A DNA stretch of 55,488 nt, from NCBI GenBank assembly GCA_027596195.1, contig JADGJG010000062.1, positions 1-55,488 of the forward strand. The letters run 5' to 3'. Made by a program: the position numbers and the translations under genes. Source of the DNA: Podochytrium sp. JEL0797. Lineage: Eukaryota > Chytridiomycota > Chytridiomycetes > Chytridiales > Chytriomycetaceae. Every line of letters starts with the position of its first letter. Positions within the stretch are counted from its first letter, which is position 1. The notes under the pieces are model-generated. The model ran no database searches. It had not been told where the DNA came from and saw only the letters and a list, made by a program, of their open reading frames with translations. This document shows positions 39,204-51,581 of this stretch, one piece after another.

Positions 39204-40347
39204 CCTCCGTCAAGCCTACACCTTCAGCCGGGACTCGCGAATGACTCAGCAGGCTTGAGGCAGAAAATACAAAGATCAGCAGAAATCCGAGTGAACATAG
39301 CCAAATGTGATACTCGCATGCGATGCTGAGGTATTTTTGGCTGCGGAGCAAGTGACTATTAGAAACCGTCTTAGGGCGACTAAGCAAAGCACGTGATCTC
39401 GTCGCGGCGAGTCGCATCCCTGGGGATTGGGTTGCACCACAATTTCCTTCAAACACTCATTCGACCCATCCACCCTCAATCGCCGTGTTTTGACTCAAAA
39501 ATTCGTAGCTTCATCCTCGCCCACCAATCCCTGGTTATTGCTCGAGACACTCGGGAATTTGGCTTCAATTTCGAATTTCGAGTATCAAAGCACGCATACA
39601 GTACCGCGGGTTGGGGTGATTCAGAAACTGCGGTGGTGTATGCCACATTTTACGCGTTGGGGGAAGAAGATGTGTCGCTGGGAGGCGACAAAGTGTGATG
39701 GTGATGAGTGTGAGACCGCGCGTGAACAACGTGGCCCCCCTTCAACCTCAACACGGCATCCACGGCCAACGCAGCAAAGTACTTCTTCTCCTGCGGAAGG
39801 ACCGTTGATCAGGTGTGTTTGGCTCCCAACACGAATGAACTGGATACCGCACTGGGTAATAAAAAACGCTGTCGAAATATCGCAGGAGTCTCCGGAACTC
39901 CCTGCCCAGGGCTCAAAATCAATGAGTCGCGAGTCTGTAAGAGGTATCCGTTTGGGCACTGCAGCGAACGCGTGCTTTTATGAACAAGTGCTGATGAAAA
40001 AAAGAAGAATCGGCCATTAAATGGCCACCTAGACAAGAAGAGAGAGAATGGCAAAGAAAAAGAAGTTGAAGAAAAAGAAGAATTTATTGAGTTTTGTTAT
40101 TAATTTTTTTTAGACGGAGAAGAAAAAGAGAAGAGTCAGAACCCCGCATTACTGCGAGAAACGACAGTGAGAGAGAGAGAAAGAAAATGCAGACTTGAAA
40201 AAGAATAAATAGGAGACGGGCAAACCAAAGATGAAAAACCAACACAACACAACACAACACAACACAACACAACAGAAGAGGGGAGGGGGAAGTCAACCAA
40301 AAAAGCCAAAGGAGGCTTGTTGCCCAAACTTTCCCCCCAACGCGCTC
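39204..40347. other. Unassigned stretch with purine-rich DNA
   Basis: A 197-codon open frame (39427-40020, plus) has no recognisable motif and could be chance or part of the mobile element. 40030-40200 is very purine-rich (GAAGAAAAAGAAG type) and probably lies beyond the 3' end of the gene at 40348. Confidence 0.4.
40236..40274. repeat. (ACAAC)n microsatellite
   Basis: About seven uninterrupted copies of the 5-mer CAACA in ACCAACACAACACAAC...; a simple-sequence repeat. Confidence 0.85.
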
Positions 40348-41882
40348 TTAGAGCACAAGCATGGCGCCTCCATAAGCCAACAAGGCGATGGGGACGACAT
40401 CGATTCCAGAGGAAGCACTGGCTCCAACCGACTTCTTGCCATCGATTTGGACAGTGACAGAAGCGGTTCCAGTGATGGGGGCAGACGCGTCTCTCTTGCT
40501 GGCCGAGGTCAACTGCAGATTGAATGTGAATGTGTACGCGTCGGAAGTGGAAAAGACGGGTGCTCCGCCCAAGCTTCCGCAGTTCGTCACCGTGCCAGTG
40601 GAAAGAGCGGTTACGAAGATGGGTGTGAATTGGAAACCTGAGCTTACTTTGGAAATGCAGTCAGTACCAGAAATAGTTACTGTAGCTGCTGATGGTAACT
40701 CCATAATTGGGATGCTTCGCGCAGCATTGGAATTTTGAACTGTAAAATTCGTCAATGAAATGGCGAACCCAGTATACGCTGGAAGCAACACAAAGTTGAC
40801 ATTCCAAAGGTCACCCCCCGTGAGAGAAGCGGAATTTGTTGTTACGTCAGTAAGAGTAACTGAAGAAACAATGGTGCCAACAGTTACAGAGGTTGCACAA
40901 TCAGAGTTGATTTTGATGGTCACTTGACCATTAGTTTGTGTACCACAAGCATTTTGACTACTTGAACCACTAATCCATGTACTTGGGCAAGTGATAGCCG
41001 TGAATGTATAGGAATACGTGGCTGCGGCAGTACATTGTAGGGTTGCAGTGAAAGATCGTACATTAGAAGCTGGAGTTTGGACGACTGAACTGTCTTTGAA
41101 CGAAAGAGTTGGCCCGTTCGGAGTGGACGTCGTAGCGGGGAGAGTCATTGAATACAAAACTACATTTGCTGTGGTTGATGATGCAACAATGTCAAACGAA
41201 AGAGCTCCAGATCCACTTTGATACGCAGAGTTGTTGATTACGAAAGTGGAAATCGGGGCTGGGGCTGCTGAAGCAGACGAAAGAGGAGAAACTGCAAAGT
41301 GATCCGTAACCATAATCTGCAAGGGCCAAGAGGAAAAGGCTAACGAAAGGGCTGGCGATGTAAGAGAAGCAGAATATCCAATGTTTCTATAAAGCCAAAA
41401 GATGTATTAATCATTCTGCAAGCTGAACAGATACCTTACCCTTGAAGTCCATTGGTTTCATCCCAGCTAAAACATGCAGCAACTGCTGAGTCGGTCAAAT
41501 CATATGGAACGGTGATCACACAGGCACCGCTGTCTCCAGACACGGTGGGTTTATTGGCCGTAAGAAAGTCTCCGCCCGTAGCACCCGTAGGTCCGCAAAT
41601 TTGCGACCCGGGGGCTCCTCTTGTAAAAGTGACATTCTGACCATAGTTGGCAAAAGTGAAAATAACGGCCGGGTAGTTTCCAGGTCCAGATGCAGTGGCA
41701 GAGATCAATGGAGCTAACGCGTCAGACCCGATTCCGGATGCGTTCAAGGGTGTCCCACAAGTACTATCCGAACCAAGTACATAGCTTACGCCACCATTCC
41801 AAACATTTACACTTCCCATAGGAATGTCAGTAGCAGCAACCAGCCCGGCCGACGCGATCGCAGAGATCAATTGAATCAACAT
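40348..41882 (-). CDS. Secreted, probably GPI-anchored surface protein A
   Basis: Two exons, 41882-41440 and 41386-40348, giving 493 aa. The start MLIQLISAIASAGLVAATD is a clean signal peptide; an in-frame ATG far upstream was rejected. The body is Ser/Thr/Ala/Val-rich with about ten Cys, contains beta-strand-like repeats, and carries a dibasic KRDAS (possible Kex2 site). The C-terminus (SGIDVVPIALLAYGGAMLVL) is a typical GPI-attachment tail. Residues from about 350 on (GGDLWNVNFVLLP ... AYTFTFNLQL) match a domain of the divergent neighbour at 43222, so the two are paralogues sharing one module. Cell-wall or adhesion role inferred; no named family. Confidence 0.75.
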
Positions 41883-41895
41883 GATGTGAAAGAGT

Positions 41896-41967
41896 GTTTG
41901 AGCGTTGAGAGAGAGAGTTGTAGAGAGAGAGTTGGAGAGAGAGAGAGAAGAGAGAGTTGTTGTTGTT
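41896..41967 (-). promoter_or_regulatory. CT-rich 5' leader of surface protein A
   Basis: Directly upstream of the ATG the minus strand is almost pure pyrimidine (repeated CTCTCTC and ACTCTCTCTC). Such tracts mark strong promoters or transcription starts in many fungi. Confidence 0.45.
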
Positions 41968-43221
41968 TTGTGGTGAAGAAAAGAGGGGGGGAATGGGGAA
42001 AAGGGCCCGGTCTTTATAGGCGAGGGGATCCAAAAATAGGGTGGGGATCCTTTGTTCGTAAATGGAAGGAATGGAAGCAATTTTTTGTAAAAATCGAGCA
42101 ACAATAGAAGTCGGAAAGTTGGATTCGAGGAGGGCTGTGAGGCGAAGCTGGTTAGTTGTCGACATGGCGAATTATTATTGAGTAGATATGATGTTTCTCC
42201 ATTTGATTGCAGAATATGGAGTTGATTGGAGCCGGATTGCGTGTGTGGTGGTGATTCTTTGACTTCCATCACCCCCAATTTTTTTTTCTCGTGTTTCAGA
42301 GGGGGCATTGTGGAAAAGAATCCTTTTTTGGATGTTGGTGCGGTTCCAAGAAGCGAACGCGACGCACGTCGAGGCGCCGGCCTTGCGCAGAAAACGAAGC
42401 AGAAATGCTTTTGCGCGCGCCCCTTTCGCCACTTGTCTGCCAGGCTTTCGCCGCCTTCCTCGGACACTTCTCTGCTTCTCTTCCGGACGCTTCTCTGGAG
42501 GCACTTTGCCGCGACACTCCGCAGAAGAGACACTCGCGCGCGACTCTTTCGCCGTCGGCGTGTGCTTCGCCTTTCGCCGAAGTGACTTGTCGTGCAAAGC
42601 AGCCCTTGACTTAGGACGAGTCTCTCGCCGCATCCAGTCTCAACGCTCCTCGCACTTGGCCATTCCTTGGCTTCCTGGCGAGGCGAGTAAAGCATATCCA
42701 TCACATGAAAGGATGCGTAACCTTTTTGGAAATCCACCACTCGTTAATACTTTACAGCAGTGAGCCATTGAATTAAGGCCAATCATTCTTCACACCAATC
42801 GCCCTCCTCATCTCCGCGCCACGATTTCAATGAACCACGCAGCCGCGCGGGACTCGCGTTTTTTTTCAATACGCATTCTGAAACACGCGACTCAGAAAAA
42901 TTGGGGCTGATGGAATTCGAGAATGCTCACGCCACACCCGTGCTGGCCTTCCGGTTTAAAATTCAGATTACCAGTTCCAACCAATGTTATTCCACCACCT
43001 CAAAAATAATTCGACACCCCATAGCGATCCGTGGCTGTTGAACCAGGGCGCGTGGAATGCTTCCACTTCCCCGTTTCCTTTGTTCCAACGAAAAAAATAA
43101 TTCCTTTGTGGTGCTTCGAATTCCTTCTTTTTTCGGAACAATCGAATCGCCCCTCATTTGACCATAAAGAAGGGGCCTTTTGAGCCTTTTCCCCTCGCCA
43201 CGCCCTTCTTTCAGATCAAAA
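41968..43221. other. Intergenic between the two divergent surface-protein genes
   Basis: Open frames overlap on both strands, are Arg/Ser-rich (42290-42620) and show no family resemblance. I see no gene. It must contain two divergent promoters. Confidence 0.45.
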
Positions 43222-45028
43222 ATGAGACTGACTTCCCCATGGCTCATTGCCACCCTCTCGGCAGGACTGGCTGCCGCGTCTGCCAACACTCTCGCCATCC
43301 GCTCCATCACAAGCCTCACCTTCACGACCGGGACCGAGTCCGGCGCGTCCCACACGGACGTCACGGGCACGCTCACGCACGGAGACCCGTGGAATCTTGC
43401 GTTGCAGCTGGACCCAGAGTCTCCCTTTGCCGGGTCTGCGGTTGCAATCAAAGATTTCACCGTCACGAACGCGGATCAATCGGTGACGGTCACGGTCCCT
43501 GGTTCTTGTTTGACTCCAGCGGGTGCTGGACATTTCGAGTTTGCGCCTGTTGTTGTGAACACACTCAAGACAAGTAGACTCCCTGAGAGTTGCCCGTTTG
43601 GAGTCGGTGTGTTTGCAGCTGGAGTTGCTGACGCGTATACGTTTGCTTTCAATTTGGAATGGAACCACCCTGCCGGCAAGAAGCGCGCTGCCACTTCCGT
43701 CAGTGGATCGGCTACCTTCACGGTCACCATCACTGTGCCTAAAACAGCTACAGCTTCTTCGACAGCTACATCGAGTTCAAGTTCTCAACCTGCTGCGACT
43801 TCAATCACTTCGGGGATTTCTCTTGATTCTCCTCAGACATGTAACATTTTGCTCCCGATTAGCTCAACGAACCCATGTCCCTCGACAACTGCGCCATCCA
43901 ATGTGGCTAGTATCGCCAGTGGCCCAACTCCAACTCCAACCACACTCCCTCCATTCAGTGGGAGCGTGACTAATATTCAAGCCAGCTTGCCTAGTTTGAT
44001 CCAGTCCCTCCTACTTTCCATAAAACAAATTGCCGTCACTGGAACTGGCACATCTCAGGCACTTTCTCAACAGGCCATCAATAGCTTGGTTCAAGTTCCA
44101 GCTCCATTGACCCCGAATGTAGTGCAACCTGTCGCTGGACCAGTGTTTGTGCCGGCGAAACCGAATACATCTGTTGTGAATATTGTCGTTATTATAATCA
44201 CATCCACGCAGTATACAGTGAGTCGGATTTTTTTTTTGATTTGAATTTTTTTTTGGACCGCCCTTTTCTAAATCAAATCTTCCCCAGTTTGGAAATTTAC
44301 CAACCGGCCCCCCATCAATCCAAACCTTCAACGACGCCTCTTCCACAACAATCCAACTAGCCACCATCGCTTCCGGAGTAGAAATCACGTTCGCCCTCGG
44401 TGGATACATCCCGAACGTTTGGTACGCCTTGCTCTTGAGCACCGATTCCAAAACCTTGTCCGTCTCCTTCTACAACGGAAACGAGGCGCTCGGAATCGTG
44501 TCGTTTCCTGTCTCTTCAAATAGTCGAAAGAGACAGGTGGGGGGTGGTGGGTTCACGTTGGTGCTTGGAACGATGCAAATTGTTACGGCGAATACGCCTG
44601 TGAGTGGTGGCACTTCTTCTACTTCGGCGGGTGGGCCGGTAGCGTCGAGTAGTAGTAGCAGTAGTACCACTGTGTCGGCTTCTAATGCTGGGACCAGTGC
44701 GACAGCTTCATCTGCTGGGGCCAGTGCGACGGCTTCTTCGGATGCGGGGTCTGCTTCGTCTGGAGTCGGTAGCGCTTCTTTGGGGAGCACGGCGTCCGCT
44801 TCGTCGGGGGTCAATTCTGCGGTTTCGAGTGGTGCGGCTTCGGGCGGTTCGTCGGGAGGATCCTCCACGGCCGCAGGGTCAGCTGGAACCGGGGCCGGTG
44901 GAGGTGCTGGTAGTGGTGGTAGCACCGGTTCCACGACACTGGCGAGTATTTTGAACAGCGGTGCAGTGGGGATGGGAATGGTGATGGCGAGTTTGACGTG
45001 GGTTGCGTGGATGTTCGTTGGAGTTTGA
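43222..45028 (+). CDS. Secreted, probably GPI-anchored surface protein B
   Basis: Two exons, 43222-44217 and 44288-45028, giving 578 aa. A signal peptide (MRLTSPWLIATLSAGLAAASA) is followed by a module shared with surface protein A (GDPWNLALQLDP ... DAYTFAFNLEW) including a KKR dibasic site. A Ser/Thr/Pro linker and a second globular part (QTFNDASSTTIQL ... YALLLSTDSKTLSV) come next, then a long Ser/Ala/Gly stalk and a GPI-type tail (LASILNSGAVGMGMVMASL). This is the layout of a wall-anchored display protein: N-terminal binding module, glycosylated stalk, anchor. No named family. Start chosen at the ATG beginning the signal peptide. Confidence 0.78.
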
Positions 45029-45146
45029 TAACTTTTCCTTCTTTTTCGTGTTTGTGTTTGTTCGAAGGGCGGTTTGGGTTGGCTGGTTTTAGCGGGGTTT
45101 CTCTCTTTGGTCTTGCAAATGAAAAATTGATTTTTATGACGCGGTG

Positions 45147-45896
45147 TTAAACGAACGCGAAGGATGCAATGAACCTGCTCTCCTCATCTCTCTTCTTTCT
45201 CTCGCGTCTCTCTCGATTAACGCTCTCAATCTCAATCTCTGTCACCCGCGTTTGCAATTCCGACGCGATTGTCTGCAGCCTTCCCTCCCATTGTTTCCGA
45301 AAAGCTTCCAAAAGTAGAACAAATTTTTTCTTTTCTTTGGAATCTCAAAGACTGAACCAGAATCTAGTCCCTTTTTTTTTGGAAAAAATTCCAGCAGTCC
45401 TTCTTTACTTTCGCAGTGCGCGCGTCTGCTTTCCACGCTCGCTTGTTCTGCATTGTCTCTATGACCTTTGTCGTCGTTGTCATCAGCGCCCACTTTGCTG
45501 CGTCGCTGCGTCTTTGTCGCCGTCGAATTCGGACGATGAGTCAGCTTCTTCTTCTTCGTCTTCGCCTTGGTCTTCCTCTGCCGCGACCTTGTCCTCTTCC
45601 TGCCTCTTTTTTGGCTTCGTCTTTGGCCTTTTCTTTGGCGTCCTTGACTACGCCTTTGGCTTTGCCTTTTTGGCTTTGCCCTTTCTTGCTTCTACCTGAC
45701 TTCGACGTTCGATTATCATCAACTCTTTGTCTTCTATATCCTTGGATTCTTCGGCTTCAGACGCAGCCAAAGCAGCAGTCGCTGCCACAGCTGCTGACCC
45801 ATCGCCAACAACACGTACGCCTGCCTCAAAGAAAATCTCCCTTTTTAACAGCATGAAAATCAGCGATATTCCCTTCGACGCGCCTGAAATCTGCAT
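45147..45896 (-). pseudogene. Broken gene for a Lys-rich, coiled-coil protein
   Basis: One minus-strand frame runs from 45896 through Ala-rich and Lys-rich sequence (GKAKKAKPKA), hits a TAG near 45655, and continues in the same frame as basic then acidic sequence (TPKKRPKTKPKKRQEED, DEEEEADSSSEFDGDKDAA). A perfect 8-bp tandem duplication (GACGCAGC twice, about 45500-45516) then shifts the frame. Ignoring one copy gives AAKWALMTTTKVIETM, NKRAWKADARTAK. After a possible intron near 45350 a helical tail follows (FRKQWEGRLQTIASELQTRV, then NRERRERKKRDEES) ending at 45147-45149. The domain spacing is reminiscent of Myb/SANT-like nuclear proteins, but that is weak. Probably decayed. Confidence 0.5.
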
Positions 45897-48800
45897 TCTC
45901 GAGTGTGATTATTTTCCGAGGATTTGGGACCCGTGTTTGTGATTGTATTTCAGTTGGAATCGTGAGACCTGGAGAACCTTTGTTACTCATATCTCCCAAT
46001 CCTAGATTACATGAGATCCGCCGACGCTATCACGGTCCACCCTTCCTCGGCTTTCAAACCTCCGTCGTTCATTCTGATCTTCTGGCCTCCGCCTTCTTTA
46101 ACACGATCGATCCCTGTCAACACGCACGTCGTTTCTTTTCATTTTTGCTTCCGACCCTCCTTTCTTCCCTCCACCCACCTATTTACGAAACATTTTTATT
46201 CCGACCGCTTCGAGAAAATCAACTTGACCGCTCGGCCAACTTGTTTCCTTTGTTGCGCCGCGAATTACACCCCCCCTCCCATCATCTTCCCCTTGTTTGT
46301 TGACGGATGCCCCTTTGGGATTTCCGACAATTCTGCGGCTCCTGGATCGAGTTAGGGTGTGGTTTATTATTTTTCGTAAAGCGGTTTTTTGTTCCTCCCA
46401 TCACTCACCCCTTCCCACCAACAGTTGCTCACTTGAAGCATCCATATCTCGAGACGCAGAACAGTATCGGAGCGCTTTTGGGGTGTTTGGAGCAGGGTTC
46501 AAGGTGTGATCTTTCGGCGTGCGTGTTAAACCATTGTTTTTTGATCTAATCACCCTTTGACTTCTTCCTCCTTCCCATCTGAAAACAGGCATCAAACACG
46601 TTCCCCAGTGAAGCCCTATTTGCATGACTGATTCTCGTTGATTCGCATCGCTCTCTTCCTCCACTCATCCTTCCCGCACCTCACTCCCACTTCTCGTTCC
46701 TCGCGTTCACGGACGACCCCTCAGAGCACGAGTCCCTCGTGACCTGCGCCTCGCCGCCCGTCTTTTCGAAATGGAAGCCCCATGTCAAGGAATTGTGACT
46801 GGGAATGAAGCGACACGCGTGGGCATTGTTTGCGCGTCATGCCTGCGAGTGTTTCGATGTAAAGCTGACTTCATCATCGCCCACCTGTTTTTCTTTTAGA
46901 CATATTCGCAGCCACCTCAACCACGACTCTCCACCTCTCACCCACGAGTCCAACAGCTCGGTCCTCACTCAGTCCACCTATTGAAAGGTTGAAACCTCAA
47001 GAGCGTCGACTTGCCCGCGTGTCGAATCGATGCGTGCAGGCTTTTTGAAGCTACTCCAAACGGGCCCACTCTTCACGCTCCCACGCCTCAACGAAATTGA
47101 CTTTCAAGTCGAGAGCAGCGAAACTCAAAGCTCCGAAATCATCGCCCTCGTGAACTTTTTGACTTTTCCTCCTTCATCCCATCGCTGCGTACTTCCTTCT
47201 CGACGGCGTCGACTATAACCTTTTCGAACTTGATCCATGGAAAGGGAACCGATCCGCAACCTAGCCTTGCCCGAAGTTATCACGTCCAAAAGAGGCAACC
47301 CTCTCGCACTGATTCCCAGCATGTCGTCCCTCACACCCATCCCGCTGTTCCCCACGCGAATTGACTCACTTCGCCTCCTTTCCCTGTTTCATTCATCAAA
47401 ACACGTTTGGTCATTCATCAAAACATGTTCGACTGGTTATTTTGATGCGTTCTATTCCTGCTCCCTCAACCAATCCAACCCATGCCTTGGAACCTATGAC
47501 CTTTGTATGGCTCAGAGAGAGAAAGAGTCCATTCGAGGTGGTCACTTTGTCGTTTTCCGATATTGTCTGGAATCAAATCAAATCATCGTAAGCGACCACT
47601 CAATCTCCAAAATGGATCGTTCTCGGACATTATTACAATCACGGATCCGCTCCTCACTCGGATCTTGTTCATTTCCTCCAAGTCTCCCACAAACGCAACG
47701 GATCGGTTCAGAATTCACACCCTCCACAACATGCAGCGCGTCCATGGGATCCTCAATGAATCCGCGATATGTTTCGAAGGTCGCGTCTTTGATTTGGTCG
47801 TATTTGCGCTCTCATGCGGGGATCGTGTGGGGTGGTTTCGAATATCTGCTGCTCGGCTCCGCGTTGTTTGGGATTGGGCGGCGAGTCGCCGCGCTTTCAC
47901 TCTGTGGGCCAGTTTGAGCGTTGGGATGCGGGCTCCGAGCGATGGGGGATGTATTGGGAGAGCGGGATGCTTTGCTGTCAATCAGAGGAAGGTGAAGAGG
48001 TTGTAATGCACCCTTCTCACCTGGAGTATCTAATATCAAGCAAATATTCGTCCCTGTTTCAGGCAAAGTGGCTTCATTCGAGTTGCTGGATTGCTGGGGG
48101 CTCGATGCGGAGACCAGGTTCGGATGGAAGTGAGCGCTGGCGTGTATCTTGACAATACTTGGTGATTGTCTGGACTCACTATTGGGTGGAGGGACTGTGA
48201 GAGAAAAGTTCAGTTTTCTTGGATTTTTTATATATTTGATTGTCAGCCTTCAAAATTTATTCATTCCCAATAAGGAAGAAAGCTACTCTGGTCCGAGTTT
48301 ACTTCAATTTTGGCGTGGGTCAAAGAGTCGCGGCGCCCCCACTTGCTGTTGCACAACGCGATCCATGCTTCTTTTTTCTTCGTGGGTGGACAAAGTTTGA
48401 TATCCGAGTTTACTTCAATTTTAGCGTCGTCCAAGGGGTGCACCCTGGGGTGCACCGTAATTGCCACGAAGAGGGACTTTCTTTTGATTGAATATATTGC
48501 GCCTCCGAAACACAAACTGATGCTTTCTTTTTTGACGTGATTCTACTCAGCAATCGGGGGGGTTGTGTTCATGACGATTCTTCCATATCTTCCCGCAAAG
48601 GTAACTCGAGCGTTCGGGTAATTTGACGGAGCCAGGGTGACAACTGTAGCATGATGGAATTTGCGCTGCGGAAGGGCGGTGGGGATAAGACAAGCGTCTC
48701 GTGGCTTGTCCGACATTGCTTCAGATTGGCCAGGCGAAAGGCATCAAATTCGGCGTAACCCTTCAGCATCCACCACACACTCAATTTTTCATACCACCAC

Positions 48801-51581
48801 GGCGTCACTAATGGCGGTCCGGATAAAATCCGTGCAGGTGAATTGGTTTCTATTTTTTCCGGTGCCCCGTGCTTGTGGGATCGCCCGTCTCGATCCGGAA
48901 ATTACGGGGTGAAACACGGATGCGTCGGAGTATTCGCGGTGCGCTAGTTTGCTGGGGTTTGGGCGCCAATTCGCGCATGGGACCATTCTGATCCAGTTTC
49001 AATCATGGCGATGGGGGTTTTTTCGAGCGGGAGAGGGGAGTAGGCGATTGAAATTCGTGCGAGGAAGAAACGGAAGCAGAAAATTGATTCGTAATTTGGT
49101 TGCGCTTTTCTCCAATTGAAATTCGGTCGATCAAGAAACGGAAGCAGAATTTTGATTCGCAATTGGAACCTTCTTTATTTTACGAAACGATTCCGGAAAT
49201 GAAAGTGAGAGAGGATAGGTGAGTGTTGACAAGAAAAGGAATGAGTGCGAGCGGGCTCGTGCAAAGGGATGTAAACAGCAAAAATCAATTTTCGCACATT
49301 CGTGCGGAGGAATTCCTCTTCGCCATCGATTGGCAACACAAGAGGCATTATATGCGGCGAGTATGAGCTGAATAGCAAACAATGATGTACTCACGGCGAA
49401 TTCCAAGATGCATGCTGTCCAAGTGAAAGAGAATATTTTCACAAGTAGAGCGCGAACGGATTCATGCAAGCATTTGAACTGTGAGAGTGAGTTGTCAAGT
49501 TTCGGACACACGACTAAATATAACTATTGTGTTCTTACGAGTATGAGCTGAATCGCACACGCTTATGTACCCACGTTGAATTCCAAGATGGATCGATTGA
49601 AGCCGACGTGTGAGTGTCACGATTGAGTCGCCATGGTGATTCGTTTCAGAAACAGATAGCTGTTGACTGGCAGGAGTGTGCGATTTTTAATGCAAGGATT
49701 TGGCGTTGCAGAGTGTGGCGTTGAAATGGCAATTAAACCGATTTATTGCTGTTGTAGCGAAAGCATCCCAGATAATCCGACCACGCAAAGAGATTCAAAA
49801 TAGTGCAGTGTTTGTTCAGATAGAGCGCGAACGCATTCACGAAGGAATTCGAATTTTGACAGCGAATTCTAGAAAGTGGCTGTCGGGGGATCGTGTTTAG
49901 GAGTTTGAACGCCACGAAATAAAAATCAACGGACCTGGGGGATACATTCGCCATGTCCAGAGGATGGTTGAGGTGCAAGTTGGCCATGGAATGTGAGAGA
50001 CTGGAGGGTGTAACGGTTGGACTCGAGTCACGCCTAAAATCACTTTGGATTCGTTCATTTGAAAGCCTCCGAGTCAGGCCCTCGTGTTATTCATTGGTTA
50101 AAGGATTCGAGAGCAGGCTGGTATTGTTTGAGGGATTGTGGAGCGAGATTGGAATCAGTGAAGAGAGGTAGACAGCCAGGCCATCGCGGTGGAAGAGAGT
50201 GGATTTTTGGTGTCACGGTTGATTTGCCATTTATTTTCGTTTCCCAATCATATTCTTATTGAGCGGTAGAAGTGCGCGATTTTGCATGCAAGGATTCGGC
50301 GTTGGAGAGTGTGGCGACGAAATTGCAACAAAAACGATTTATTGCTGTTTGAGAGAGAGCATCCCAGTTGATCCGACCGTTAAAATAAACTGAAGATGGC
50401 ATAGCGTTTGTACAAGCAGAGTGCGCACGGATTCATGTAAGGAATTCGAACTAGTGTGGAGTTTTCGGACAAACAAATCTCCTCCAGCGCGACAGGGAAG
50501 CGTGCAAAGGAATTCGTCCGGAAAACTGATTGGCAACAAAATAGGAATCGCCTGTGAAACACTAATGTGCTCACGTTGAATTCCAAGATGGATCGATTGC
50601 AAGCGACGCGTGAGTATCAAGATTGATTCGCCAACGCGATTCGAATCAAAATCAGATAGTTGTCGAATGACAGGAGTGTGCAATTTCGTAAGCAAGGATT
50701 CGGCGTTGGAGAGGGAAGTGACGAAATGGCAACAAAAACGAATATATTGCTGTTGGAGTGAAAGCATCCCAGATAATCCGACCACGCAAAGAGATTCAGG
50801 ATAGTGCAGTGTTTGTACAGATAGAGCGCGAACGCATTCACGAAGGAATTCGAATTTTGACAGCGAATTCTAGAAAGTGGTTGTCGGGGGGATCGTGTTT
50901 AGGAGTTTGAACGCCACGAAATAAAAATCAACGGACCTGGGGGATACATTCGCCATGTCCACAGGATGGTTGTGGTGCAAGTTGGCCATGGAATGTGAGA
51001 GACTGGAGGGTCGAACGGTTCGAATCGAGTCACGTCCGAAATGACGTTGGATTCGTTCATTTGAAAGCTCCCGAGTCATGCACTCGTGTTGTTCATTTGC
51101 TGAAGGATCCGAGACCCAGTTTGTATGGTTCGAGCGAGTGCGGAACGAGTTCGGAAGGGGAACGATCGTGCAAACAGTATGGAACCAAAATTTGAGCAGG
51201 AAACGGGGCGCACTCAACCAGGCGAGACGGGACACGTTTGTGACAAGGTTTACCTGCCTCCGGGAGCTGGTAAATGAATAAAAGTGGAAAGTGAGTCATT
51301 TTGGTCGGGGCAAAAGGGGAAGGGTGCTGCGGACCTGTCCCTCGCATGGGGTGTGTTGTTGTATAGAGTGTGAGGTCTCAGGAGAGGCACAGAAGCATCG
51401 CAAGGTGTGTGGAAGCATCGTTTCGGTCCTCGAAGGTGAGTTGGTCTTGTTTTTGGAGACTGGAATTCATTTCCTCATGACAAGCAAAGTGACGCATCGC
51501 GCAACGAATGAAACGTGGCTTCGAAAAACGCTTAAAAAGCAGCGCAAAGCATCGTCGTCTTTTCAAAAACAAAAACAAAAA
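45897..51581. other. Gene-poor stretch with degenerate coding-like and repeat sequence
   Basis: Between 45.9 and 48.2 kb several plus-strand open frames of 60-220 codons overlap in different frames (for example 47237-47917 and 47503-48006). I recognise no domain and cannot join them by splicing, so this may be an old pseudogene. Short direct repeats occur at 48294/48411 (CGAGTTTACTTCAATTTT(G/A)GCGT, 117 bp apart) and 49047/49116 (AAGAAACGGAAGCAGAA, 69 bp apart). The repeat family at 49.3-51.05 kb is listed separately. Confidence 0.45.
49330..51050. repeat. Degenerate non-coding repeat family
   Basis: A block of about 217 bp at 49820-50033 (beginning AGAGCGCGAACGCATTCACG) recurs at 50822-51038 with few changes. 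The homology extends about 120 bp further upstream (AAAGCATCCCAGATAATCCG). More diverged copies lie near 50266-50450 and 49380-49480. The segment GAATTCCAAGATGGATCGATTG at about 49577 recurs at about 50578. Copies are about 0.4-1.0 kb apart and have no conserved reading frame. Confidence 0.75.

Noticed and set aside
39427..40020. 197-codon open frame after the hAT relic
   Set aside because: No recognisable motif, no splice or promoter support; could be chance or mobile-element debris.
40236..40274. Possible telomere or CRISPR-like repeat
   Set aside because: It is a plain 5-mer microsatellite without spacers or telomere motif.
42290..42763. Arg/Cys-rich open frames on both strands
   Set aside because: They overlap in GC-rich intergenic DNA between two divergent genes and look like random open frames.
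4773..45655. Reassignment of TAG as a sense codon, suggested by in-frame TAGs in the LRR gene and the Lys-rich gene
   Set aside because: Intact genes end in TAG (both GH16-GT2 copies), and both genes with internal TAG also carry frame breaks, so decay or error is simpler.
47237..48006. Real gene in overlapping plus-strand frames of 167-226 codons
   Set aside because: No domain, no consistent splice path and frames that conflict; kept only as unassigned sequence.
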